Assembly (NCBI GenBank): GCA_964434165.1
Contig: CAYSUS010000020.1
Coordinates: 1-64,000, forward strand
DNA: 64,000 nt
Reading direction: 5' to 3'
Source of the DNA: CAYSUS01 sp964434165
GTDB taxonomy: Bacteria; Planctomycetota; Planctomycetia; Pirellulales; Thermoguttaceae
The notes under the pieces: model-generated
What the model was told of the DNA's origin: nothing
The model's database searches: none
The model's input: only the letters and a program-made list of their open reading frames with translations
Shown here: positions 43,517 through 51,018 of the stretch, piece after piece
Layout of the letters: every line of letters starts with the position of its first letter
Position numbering within the stretch: position 1 is the stretch's first letter
Position numbers and translations under genes: made by a program

Positions 43517-44902
43517 ATGTCGCCGCTGCGTTGCCGCTATCGGGGGTTCTCTATTCTGCGCCGATGCCTCATTTTGGGTGTGGCACTGGGAGTGACGGGA
43601 CTAGCGACCATCACCGCGTGGGGCCAGGCAAAGCCCAAACCGGCCCCCGCGAAGCCGGACGCCGAGGCCCCCGACCTGCCCGCCGATGACCTCCCGGACG
43701 AGCCGGCGGCCGAGACGACCGCGAAGCCCCAAGAGAAGGCGCCGGCCGACATCCCCGAGCCCAAGCCCGGCCCCAAGACCACACCAGCCGCCGAAGAGCC
43801 TCCGACGGAAGCGCAAGTCGTCGAGCTCGAGGTGGACGAGTCGCTGAGCAAGAGGCGACTGGACATCTTCCGACTGATCAAGAGCGACTCTCTGAACAAC
43901 GACCAGGCTCAGCAAGTCAAGGACTACCTGGAGAAGTACGCGCTGGCGCGGTGGACACTCAAGAGCGAGCGCGCGAACGTCAAGAAGCACCGCGACGAGC
44001 TGCTCAACGTGCTCAAACTCGCCAAGGGCGAGGCCCACGATCAAACGGCCGCGATGGCGCTGGCGTTCCTTCAGAAGATCGCCGAAGGCAACCATCACGC
44101 GGTCGCCCGCGTGAACGCCATGCTGGCCATCGGCGAGCTGAACGACGTGGAGGCGCCGCGGCCCATGGACCCGCCGACGCCCATGGCAGCCGCCCGGCCG
44201 ATTCTCCGGGACACCGTGGCCGACACCGAGCTGCCCGACGCGGTGCGCGTGGCCGCGATGGTCGGCATCCGGCGGCACGCCCAGCTCAAGGCGATCCCGC
44301 AGGAGGAGCTCAACGCGACCGTTCAGATGCTCCTCAATCTCGCCACGGCCGCGCCCACGCCGGGTCGGTCTCCGGCGGGCCACGCGTGGCTGCGCTGCTT
44401 GGCCATCGAGTCCCTGGCCGAGCTGGGGACCGCGGGCCAGAACGGCGCGGTGGCCAACACCGTCCTCTCCGTGCTGGCCGACGCCAACGCGCCGCTGTCG
44501 GTCCGCTCCGCAGCCGCGCGGGCGTTGGGGCGGTTGAGCTACCCGGCCGAATTCCCCGCCACGGCCGTGATGATCCGCGCCATGGGCCAGTTGACCGTGG
44601 ACGCGGCCGGCGACGAGATCCAGCGGTTTGAGAGCAACGGCAGGAAGGAGTTCCTCCGCCGCCGCGCGCAGACCAACATCGTCGGGGCGTACAACGGACT
44701 GACGGGCATCGCCGCGCTGGCCTCCCAGCCGCCCGAGAGCGACTTGCACGGCCAGGTCCTTCAGGCCATCACCGACGTGCTCAAGACGCTCGAGGACCAG
44801 TCCCTGGAAGGCGAGGAGCTGATCGACGAGCTCAACGAGAAACTGCCCCAAGTGTCGCAGGCCATGGCCGCCGCGCCGCCGGCTTCCAAGCCGGGCACCT
44901 GA
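43517..44902 (+). CDS. Exported helical-repeat protein
   Basis: A 461-residue protein. The N-terminus MSPLRCRYRGFSILRRCL with a hydrophobic stretch (about 20-37, LILGVALGVTGLATITAWG) looks like a signal peptide or anchor. A long Pro/Ala/Lys/Glu-rich region (about 40-115) leads to alpha-helical repeats of the ARM/HEAT kind (NAMLAIGELNDVEA, RVAAMVGIRRHAQL, SAAARALGRLSYPAEF). The C-terminal segment is acidic. It probably forms a scaffold in the envelope. A GTG at 43466 is an alternative start. Confidence 0.7.
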   Translation: MSPLRCRYRGFSILRRCLILGVALGVTGLATITAWGQAKPKPAPAKPDAEAPDLPADDLPDEPAAETTAKPQEKAPADIPEPKPGPKTTPAAEEPPTEAQVVELEVDESLSKRRLDIFRLIKSDSLNNDQAQQVKDYLEKYALARWTLKSERANVKKHRDELLNVLKLAKGEAHDQTAAMALAFLQKIAEGNHHAVARVNAMLAIGELNDVEAPRPMDPPTPMAAARPILRDTVADTELPDAVRVAAMVGIRRHAQLKAIPQEELNATVQMLLNLATAAPTPGRSPAGHAWLRCLAIESLAELGTAGQNGAVANTVLSVLADANAPLSVRSAAARALGRLSYPAEFPATAVMIRAMGQLTVDAAGDEIQRFESNGRKEFLRRRAQTNIVGAYNGLTGIAALASQPPESDLHGQVLQAITDVLKTLEDQSLEGEELIDELNEKLPQVSQAMAAAPPASKPGT

Positions 44903-44934
44903 GACGCACCTGCCGGCAAACGGATTTGCCAGCC

Positions 44935-47532
44935 GTGTCTGAACCGTCGCATCAACGCCCCGTGCCGCTGTCCTGCCGCGCGCTGTTCGGACGACCGGCG
45001 CGCCGCGCCTGGCCGTTGGTTGCGGCCCTCGCCCTGACGATCCCGGCCGGATGCCCCTGGTCGTCGCCCCTCCGCGCGCCAGGCCCTGGACAGCCCGGCC
45101 TTGCCGCGGGGCCGGAGACCGCGCCCAATCCTCCCGCCGCGTCCGATATCCCTTTCCCGGCACCCGGCTCCGACCCGGCGGCACCGGCCGCGCCCGCGTC
45201 GCAGCGCACCGGCGAGCCGCTTCCTCCGCTGTCGCGGCGCTTCGACAAGCCCTTTTCGGAGGCCCCGGCCAGCCGGCCGCCGCCAGCCGAGGCCCCGGTC
45301 GAGGATCCGCTCCGCCGCGATGGGTGGATTCGCACGGTCATGCCGCGGAGCGAATCGTCGGGGTCCGGATGCGAGCCGCGCCGCGCGGCCTCAAGACCCG
45401 GTCTGCGCTGGCGCTATCCCGACCTGGAGGAGTCGCTGCTGGACCCGCCCGACCGGCGGCCCGACTTCCACGCGGCCCTGGACGATCCCCATCCCGTTGT
45501 CGCGGCCAACGCGGCGATTCTCCTGGGGCGCTCGAGCGATTGCCGCGCGCTGGCGCGGCTGGTCGCGACCGTCGAGAACCGGCAGCTCCGGCTGGCCATG
45601 CGGTGCGCTGCGGCCGAGGCGCTCGGGCTGTTGCCGCCGGGGGACGGAGAGCCGGTCGGGGCGTTGCGGCGCCTGATCGACCGCTACGGCCGGTTCGGCC
45701 ACCAGGTTCCGGCGCCGCGTTACGCGGCCGATCTGCACCTGGACCTGGTGCGGAGCCTTGCCCGGCACGTGGACCCGGCAGACGACGTCCGTCTGACCGA
45801 CGCTCTGCGCAGCCCGTCGTCGGACGTTCGGATCGAGGCCCTCCAGGCCTGGGCGCGGGGAAAGCACGGGTCGCTTCCGACCGAGCTGACCGATTTGCGC
45901 ACGGCCCGCGACAAGCGGGTGCGCGCCGAGGCGCTGCACGCCCTGGCCGCGCGCCGCCACCCCGAGGCGCCGCGATGGCTCGCCCAGGCACTCGGCGACT
46001 GGGACATGTCGGTCCGTCGGGCCGCGGCCGCAGGGCTGGGGCAGCTGGGCGATCCCGGCTCGCGCAAGGCCTTGCGCGGCCTGCTGGACGACCGGGCGGA
46101 GCTGAGCCGCGCCGCGGCCGTGACCGCGCTGGCCGAGTCGGACGATCGCGAGGCCGTGCTCGGGGCGGCCTCCGACGAGTCGTGGCGGGTGCGCCAGGCG
46201 GTGGGCGAGGCCCTCTCGCGCTATCCCGACCGGGCCGGCGCCGCGATCGCGCGGCAGTTGCTCGACGATCCGAGCACGTCGGTCCCCTCGGCCGTGCTGG
46301 CCGCCTTGCGGAAGTGGCCGCTGGAAAAGGCCGGCCCGATCCTCCTGGAGGCGATGCACCGCGATTCGTACCTGGTGCGCAACGAGGCGGCGGCGGTGCT
46401 CGCGGCCCGCTGGCCGCCCGCCCAGGCCTTTGCCGCGGACGCGCCGACCGAGCGTCGCCGCGAGCTGCTCGACCGGCTGACGCAGCAGTTCCGCAGGCAG
46501 TTCGGGTTCGTCGATCGCCAGGCCCTGGCCGCGGCGATGGCGCCGCGTGCGCCGGATTCCGCGGAGCGCCTCTCCCCCGAGCGGCTTGCCGAGTTGGGTC
46601 GCCTCGTGGAGGCGCTGACCGAGCCCGATCCGACCTCGCCGGGGCGGATCGATGCCCACAAGCACCTGGCCGCGCTGGGGCCGGCCCTGGTGCCTTCGCT
46701 CGAGGCGTACCGCCGCGCCTCGAAGCGTCCCCTGCCCGAGGCCGCCTACCGCGACCTCCTCACCGGGGCCGACCGCGTGTTCGAGGCCCTGGACCGGCTC
46801 ACGTCGCAGGACGCCTCGCTGCGGCGACGCGCCGCGGCCGATCTGGCCGAGGCCGGGGCCGAGGCGCCGCTGGGCTGGCTGGCCACCGACCGGCTGGCCG
46901 CGCTGGTGGCCGCCGAGGAGGACGTCCTCGTATGGCGCAGCGCGCTGGCGGCCGTGGCGGCCGACGGATCGGAGCCGGCGATGCGAATCGCCGCCGCGGG
47001 GTTGAGCCATCCTTCGGCCGAGGTGCGGCGCCGCGCGTGCGAGCACTTCGCGCGCTTCCCGAGCCCGGCGCACGCCCCCGTGCTGCTGCCCGCGCTGCGC
47101 GACTCGAGCGACGCCGTGGTCCTGGCCGCGATTGAGGCGATCGCCTCAGGCGGCCGGCTCGACGACGCCGGACCGCTGGAGGCCCTGTTGGGCCACGACC
47201 ATCAGTCGGTGCGCCTGGCCGCGGCGGCGGCCCTGGCGCGACTGGGCCGTCCCTCGGGCGCGGCCGCCTTGCAGCGCCTGGCCCTCAGCGGCGATCCGAT
47301 CATCCGTCGCGAAGTCGCCGCGGCCATGGGCGAGTTGGGCGATCCGGCCTTCACCGCCGATCTGGTCCGCATGCTCGACGAGGGGCACGGCATCCGCCGC
47401 GCCGCCCTCGAAGCCCTGCCCAAGGTGGTGGGGCGCGACGAGTCGGCGCTGCCCGCTCCCGCAGCCAGCCTTTCGGAGCGCGTGGACCGGTGGAAGCGGT
47501 GGTACGAGCGCCGCCGCTCCGGCTTGCCCTGA
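44935..47532 (+). CDS. Large HEAT-repeat lipoprotein
   Basis: About 865 residues. A signal peptide ends in a lipobox-like LTIPAGC (cysteine about residue 40), so it may be lipid-anchored. About 15 HEAT repeats fill the rest, such as DPHPVVAANAAILLGR (about 155-170), DMSVRRAAAAGLGQLGDP (about 358-375), DESWRVRQAVGEALSRYP and HPSAEVRRRACEHFARFP (about 695-712). The start is uncertain: GTG at 44935 or TTG at 44926. It lies 32 nt after the previous helical-repeat gene and may be in the same operon. It probably forms a protein-binding surface. Confidence 0.8.
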   Translation: MSEPSHQRPVPLSCRALFGRPARRAWPLVAALALTIPAGCPWSSPLRAPGPGQPGLAAGPETAPNPPAASDIPFPAPGSDPAAPAAPASQRTGEPLPPLSRRFDKPFSEAPASRPPPAEAPVEDPLRRDGWIRTVMPRSESSGSGCEPRRAASRPGLRWRYPDLEESLLDPPDRRPDFHAALDDPHPVVAANAAILLGRSSDCRALARLVATVENRQLRLAMRCAAAEALGLLPPGDGEPVGALRRLIDRYGRFGHQVPAPRYAADLHLDLVRSLARHVDPADDVRLTDALRSPSSDVRIEALQAWARGKHGSLPTELTDLRTARDKRVRAEALHALAARRHPEAPRWLAQALGDWDMSVRRAAAAGLGQLGDPGSRKALRGLLDDRAELSRAAAVTALAESDDREAVLGAASDESWRVRQAVGEALSRYPDRAGAAIARQLLDDPSTSVPSAVLAALRKWPLEKAGPILLEAMHRDSYLVRNEAAAVLAARWPPAQAFAADAPTERRRELLDRLTQQFRRQFGFVDRQALAAAMAPRAPDSAERLSPERLAELGRLVEALTEPDPTSPGRIDAHKHLAALGPALVPSLEAYRRASKRPLPEAAYRDLLTGADRVFEALDRLTSQDASLRRRAAADLAEAGAEAPLGWLATDRLAALVAAEEDVLVWRSALAAVAADGSEPAMRIAAAGLSHPSAEVRRRACEHFARFPSPAHAPVLLPALRDSSDAVVLAAIEAIASGGRLDDAGPLEALLGHDHQSVRLAAAAALARLGRPSGAAALQRLALSGDPIIRREVAAAMGELGDPAFTADLVRMLDEGHGIRRAALEALPKVVGRDESALPAPAASLSERVDRWKRWYERRRSGLP

Positions 47533-47675
47533 CCGCCCTCACCCGGCCGCTACGCGGCCACCCGCTCCCGCCGGCGGGAGAGGGTACCACATCTTCCCCT
47601 CTCCCGCCGGCGGGAGAGGGTACCACATCTTCCCCTCTCCCGCACGCGGGAGAGGGGCCGGGGGTGAGGGCACTG
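47533..47675. repeat. Family-A repeat array with 36-bp tandem unit
   Basis: CTCCCGCCGGCGGGAG occurs at 47565 and 47601, and a variant CTCCCGCACGCGGGAG at 47637, a strict period of 36 bp with GGTACCACATCTTCCCCT between. CCGCCCTCACCCGGCC and GGGGGTGAGGG flank the array, as in the gspI copy. It lies directly after the HEAT lipoprotein stop and can form strong hairpins. Confidence 0.88.
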
Positions 47676-47689
47676 TGCTCTTGCGGGAG

Positions 47690-47704
47690 CCTTCCGAAGT
47701 CTTG
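47690..47704. repeat. Half copy of the family-B palindrome
   Basis: CCTTCCGAAGTCTTG is one arm of family B without its partner, next to the family-A array. The rest of the gap to about 47869 holds no gene that I can support. Confidence 0.55.
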
Positions 47705-47869
47705 CTCGTCACCCCCACACCCCGTCACCGCATCCGCGACGCCACCGCGGCATCGCACGCCCCGCACTGCATCACACCGCTCTTGTCTGCACGGGCCGTT
47801 TTTTGGACACCCCGCCGAGCCGCAGTCTGAGACGGCTGGCGGCGCTGAGTGGCACCCGACGTCCAACGC

Positions 47870-48056
47870 ATGAAGATCGAGTTCATCCCCCACGGAGCCC
47901 AAGATGCCCCGCTGATGCTGATGCACGGCGGGAGCCCGAGGGGAGAACGTCGCCGGGCTGCTCGAGCCCTTCTGCGAGTCGATTCGCAGCGGGCATCCGT
48001 ACCTTGACTGCACGGGCGAATTCGCTGTCATCCTGTCGTCGGGCGGAGCCTGGTGA
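47870..48056 (+). pseudogene. Frameshifted relic of a small gene
   Basis: An ATG at 47870 opens MKIEFIPHGAQDAPLMLMHG, with the strong G/C third-position preference of local genes. After about 24 codons the gene-like reading moves one frame: ENVAGLLEPFCESIRSGHPY and onward to a TGA at 48054-48056. Joined, they would give a protein of about 62 residues. The original frame instead ends at 48005-48007 in atypical sequence. It looks like a gene broken by a one-base indel near 47942, or a truncated duplicate. I do not recognise the family. Confidence 0.35.
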
Positions 48057-48077
48057 GACCGCGGGTTGGCTGCCACC

Positions 48078-49283
48078 TCACGGCCCCGCCCAGATCGCCT
48101 TGATCGTGGCTTCCTGGTTGAAGCCTCGCGGGCAGGCTTCGCTCCGCGTGTTGGCGTGGTACCAGTGGTGGCCGTCCACGGGGGTGTGCAGGATGCGGCT
48201 GCCCGGCATTTGCAGGTGGCCGTTGGCATCGTGACGGCGGAGCCAGTCCCAGGCGTACCTCAGCCAGCGGTTCCGGTAGGCCTCGTCCTGATGCGCGAAC
48301 CAGGACATCTCGTCGTATCCCCACACGAAGCCCGGCACGCCAGCCTGGCCCGGGCGGTCGCTGGCACTCCAGTTGTCCACCTCGACGAGGTAGGGGGCGT
48401 GTTCACACTTCCAGCCGCATGGGTGAATCCCTCCGCGGCTGCGACCGTAGATGCTATCGACCACGCCCACGCGGAGCTCGCACTCGTGCGGCCGGTCGGG
48501 CAGTTCGACCAGGCGCAGCGGAAAACTGTGGAAGTCCAGGAGCAATCGTCCCTCGCGCACGAGGCCACCGCTGGGGACGTGCCCGTCGCACAGCACCAGG
48601 CCCCTCCGTGCCCTCTTGGCCGCGTAGCGCCGCACGCGCTGGAGGAGGTCGTCCCAGTGCTTCCAGTCGCGGTCGGTCTGTCCCACGAGTTCCACCTGGC
48701 CGAAATGGATCGCCTCGCAGCCCAGGTCGATGTACTCCGTGGCCAGGTAGTAGAACCACCGCCTGGTCTCAGGCCGGGTGATGTCGGGCACGGAGGAGCC
48801 GCGGCGCCAGTGATCGCGCAGGCGGCCGTCGGGATAGAGCATGTCGGCGTAGCGGAACGTTCGCGGCTCGGGCTGCTCGCCGAACGCCGCGAACACGTGG
48901 GCCGGCACGTTCAGGCGATCGACCTCGCCGGTGACGATCTCGAACACCCCGGCCTGGAGGATCAACTGCGAGTCGGCCTCGTGAACGCGCGCGGCGGCCG
49001 CGCGGGCCCGCTTGAGCAGGTCGGGCAAACGCGCCTCGCCGCCCCAGACGTACACCGCGCGCCCGGCGAATCGCGCTCCGGTGCTGCGCATCATGCGGAG
49101 GTTGTCGTCGAGGTCGCCGCGCCCGGTGAGGAGGTCCATCATCGTCATGGCGCGTGACAGATAGCCGTCGAGCACTTCGCGCGAGATCGTATCGCGGAAC
49201 TTGAGGCCGCCCTGCGCGGCCAGCGCACTTGCGCCCACAACGTGGCAGGCAACGACAAGCCCCGCCCAGCGATGAATCACCAC
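48078..49283 (-). CDS. Secreted protein, possible glycoside-hydrolase-like barrel
   Basis: A 401-residue protein. The double GTG start (49283) has GGAGGTG upstream and gives a signal peptide (VVIHRWAGLVVACHVVGASA, cleavage near LAA-QGG). The body reads like a TIM barrel: LILQAGVFEIVTGEVDRLNV, ATEYIDLGCEAIHFGQVEL (about 193-211), DGHVPSGG and GVPGFVWGYDEMSW. Acidic residues at strand ends (E, D, E) suggest glycosidase-like chemistry, but I cannot name a family. The C-terminus is well conserved-looking (TPVDGHHWYHANTRSEACPR). Confidence 0.68.
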   Translation of the reverse strand: MVIHRWAGLVVACHVVGASALAAQGGLKFRDTISREVLDGYLSRAMTMMDLLTGRGDLDDNLRMMRSTGARFAGRAVYVWGGEARLPDLLKRARAAAARVHEADSQLILQAGVFEIVTGEVDRLNVPAHVFAAFGEQPEPRTFRYADMLYPDGRLRDHWRRGSSVPDITRPETRRWFYYLATEYIDLGCEAIHFGQVELVGQTDRDWKHWDDLLQRVRRYAAKRARRGLVLCDGHVPSGGLVREGRLLLDFHSFPLRLVELPDRPHECELRVGVVDSIYGRSRGGIHPCGWKCEHAPYLVEVDNWSASDRPGQAGVPGFVWGYDEMSWFAHQDEAYRNRWLRYAWDWLRRHDANGHLQMPGSRILHTPVDGHHWYHANTRSEACPRGFNQEATIKAIWAGP

Positions 49284-49382
49284 GTTGCACCTCCAAGGCG
49301 TTCATAGGAGGCCAAGAAACGCCAACGGGCCGCGACAGCGCACGGCCCGATGGGACGATCGGATTCGCCGAGAATCCAGACG

Positions 49383-49556
49383 CTACTCGACGGTGATCGA
49401 GTCGGTCGGGCAGGCGTCCACGCAAGCACCGCAATCGCCGCAGATCTCGTTATCGACCACGGCGATGTTGTCCTTCACCTCGATCGCGTCCAGCGGGCAC
49501 ACTTCCACGCACTCGCCACACGCGTTGCAGGTTTCCGCGTTGACAATCGCAGCCAT
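49383..49556 (-). CDS. Small 2[4Fe-4S] ferredoxin
   Basis: A 57-residue protein reading MAAIVNAETCNACGECVEVC, then PLDAIEVKDNIAVVDNEICG, then DCGACVDACPTDSITVE. Both clusters have the complete C-x2-C-x2-C-x3-C-P signature. The start has GGGGAGTG 7 nt upstream. It carries electrons at low potential in the cytoplasm. A TATAAA box lies upstream on the minus strand (49643-49638). No oxidoreductase is adjacent, so its partner is elsewhere. Confidence 0.95.
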   Translation of the reverse strand: MAAIVNAETCNACGECVEVCPLDAIEVKDNIAVVDNEICGDCGACVDACPTDSITVE

Positions 49557-49843
49557 AAGACACTCCCCAAAAAGCCATGAAGAAGTGAGAACCGGTCCGT
49601 AAGAACCCGCCCCCAGGGGACGAAGCTCCTACTCCCATTTATAACAGGTTAGGGTGGCATTTGGCCATCCCTCGCTTCCCTCGTCTCCTGCCACCTACAC
49701 GCCGGGGTGGCCGAGGTGAACCGCCCAGCCGCGCCGGGGCATGAAAACGGATAAGGATAGCACGGCCGCGCCTCCGCGGGAAGACGCGATATGCGAAGTT
49801 CCCGCTTCCCAAATTGCGAGAACGCCCCGGACGCCGGACGGCA

Positions 49844-49876
49844 AGACTTCCGAAGCCTCGAAGGCTTCGGAAGTCC
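49844..49876. repeat. Family-B palindrome after the endonuclease V gene
   Basis: AGACTTCCGAAGCCTCGAAGGCTTCGGAAGTCCT is a symmetric variant: the central arms changed together (AAGCCTCGAAGGCTT), keeping the pairing. It begins 6 nt after the stop of the minus-strand gene. Compensatory change argues for selection on the folded form. Confidence 0.9.
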
Positions 49877-49881
49877 TCTTG

Positions 49882-50862
49882 TTAGCCACCATGCTGGCGG
49901 CTGAGACGATCGGCCCAGTAGAGCGGTTCCGGCAGACGCCGCCCGCGGAGCAGGCGGAGGACCACGGTCTCGGCCGTCGCCCGGCTCACCCGATGCCCCG
50001 GCGAGACGAAGATCGGGCGGCGGCTTCCGGATGTGGGGCGGATCGCCGCGCCGACCTGCCGCCCCTCGATACTTACCGCTCGCGGCTCGCGCGGGGCCAT
50101 CCCCTCGATATCGACCTGGCCGCAGAGCAGCTTCTTGGTCACGCCGATCGTGGACAGCTCGGCCGCCACGCCGAGGTGCGAGGCGATGCCCGCCCGCCGC
50201 GGATGCAGGACCCCGCTGCCGTCCACCAGAACCACGCGCGCCAGCCGGCCCTCGGCCCGCACCTCCTCCAAGAGGTCGAGCAGGATCGGCAGCTCGCGGA
50301 AGCCCAGAAACGTCGTGATGTAGGGAAATCGTACCTCACGACCGATCTTCTTCGACCACGCCAGGCGTCCGCTCTGCGTTTCCACCAGCGCGTAGGCCGC
50401 CACGCCGCAACCCGGGCTCGGGTACGACACGTCAACCCCGGCAACCAGGTCGGGCACGCGGCGCAAGCCCCGCGTCGAGACCTGCCGGGTGATCGCCTCC
50501 TGGACCTCGCGGAGCCGCCCCAGGGGGCGCGTGCCGGGGAGTCTTTCCAGCCCGTATTGCCCCAAGTCCACCGACGCGCCGACGATCGCGACGCCCTCGG
50601 CGCGCAGCCGGCGCGCGATCTGGTCCACTCCCCCCGGCCCGCCGGGACCGAGCTTGCCTCCGGCGCGGACCACGCGATGGCACGCGCACTGCGGCCGGTG
50701 CTCGTGGTGAAGGACGAACTGCCCGACCCACCGCGCGGCCATGGGGCTGCCGAGGGCCTCGGCCAGCGCGCCGCACGTGGCCACGCGGCCCGGCGGGATC
50801 TCCGCAATCAGGGCCCGCAGCTCGGCCTCCATGTCGGGCGGATCGCGCGTGAGGTCTCGCAT
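49882..50862 (-). CDS. Alkyltransferase-like / endonuclease V fusion
   Basis: A 326-residue two-domain DNA-repair protein. Residues 1 to about 95 are an O6-alkylguanine alkyltransferase C-terminal domain: GRVATCGALAEALGSP, the Arg-finger helix AARWVGQF and the acceptor Cys61 in CACHRVV, where the usual Pro of PCHR is Ala60. Residues about 100-326 are endonuclease V: Asp144 in AGVDVSY, Glu190 in FLGFRE, Asp214 in VLVDGSG and HPRRAGIASHLG. It should cut at deaminated bases and repair or sense O6-alkylguanine. A similar fusion is known from the archaeon Ferroplasma. The start could also be at 50832. Confidence 0.88.
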   Translation of the reverse strand: MRDLTRDPPDMEAELRALIAEIPPGRVATCGALAEALGSPMAARWVGQFVLHHEHRPQCACHRVVRAGGKLGPGGPGGVDQIARRLRAEGVAIVGASVDLGQYGLERLPGTRPLGRLREVQEAITRQVSTRGLRRVPDLVAGVDVSYPSPGCGVAAYALVETQSGRLAWSKKIGREVRFPYITTFLGFRELPILLDLLEEVRAEGRLARVVLVDGSGVLHPRRAGIASHLGVAAELSTIGVTKKLLCGQVDIEGMAPREPRAVSIEGRQVGAAIRPTSGSRRPIFVSPGHRVSRATAETVVLRLLRGRRLPEPLYWADRLSRQHGG

Positions 50863-51018
50863 CGGGCGGTCGTTTGCGGGGCACGGGGTTTCGACTATGC
50901 TGGTCTCCAGCCTACCGCGACCGCAGGGGACCGTGAAAGCCGGCCCGCGGCGATCCGACTCCCTTTCGGCCGCGGGACTCCCTGCAACCCGCCTCTTGCG
51001 CCGACGAGCTGCCGCATC

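Noticed and set aside
49741..51018. Long plus-strand open frame extending the GH123-like gene to 1608 residues
   Set aside because: It is antisense to the alkyltransferase/endonuclease V gene, has no gene-like composition of its own, and a clear signal peptide starts at 51019.
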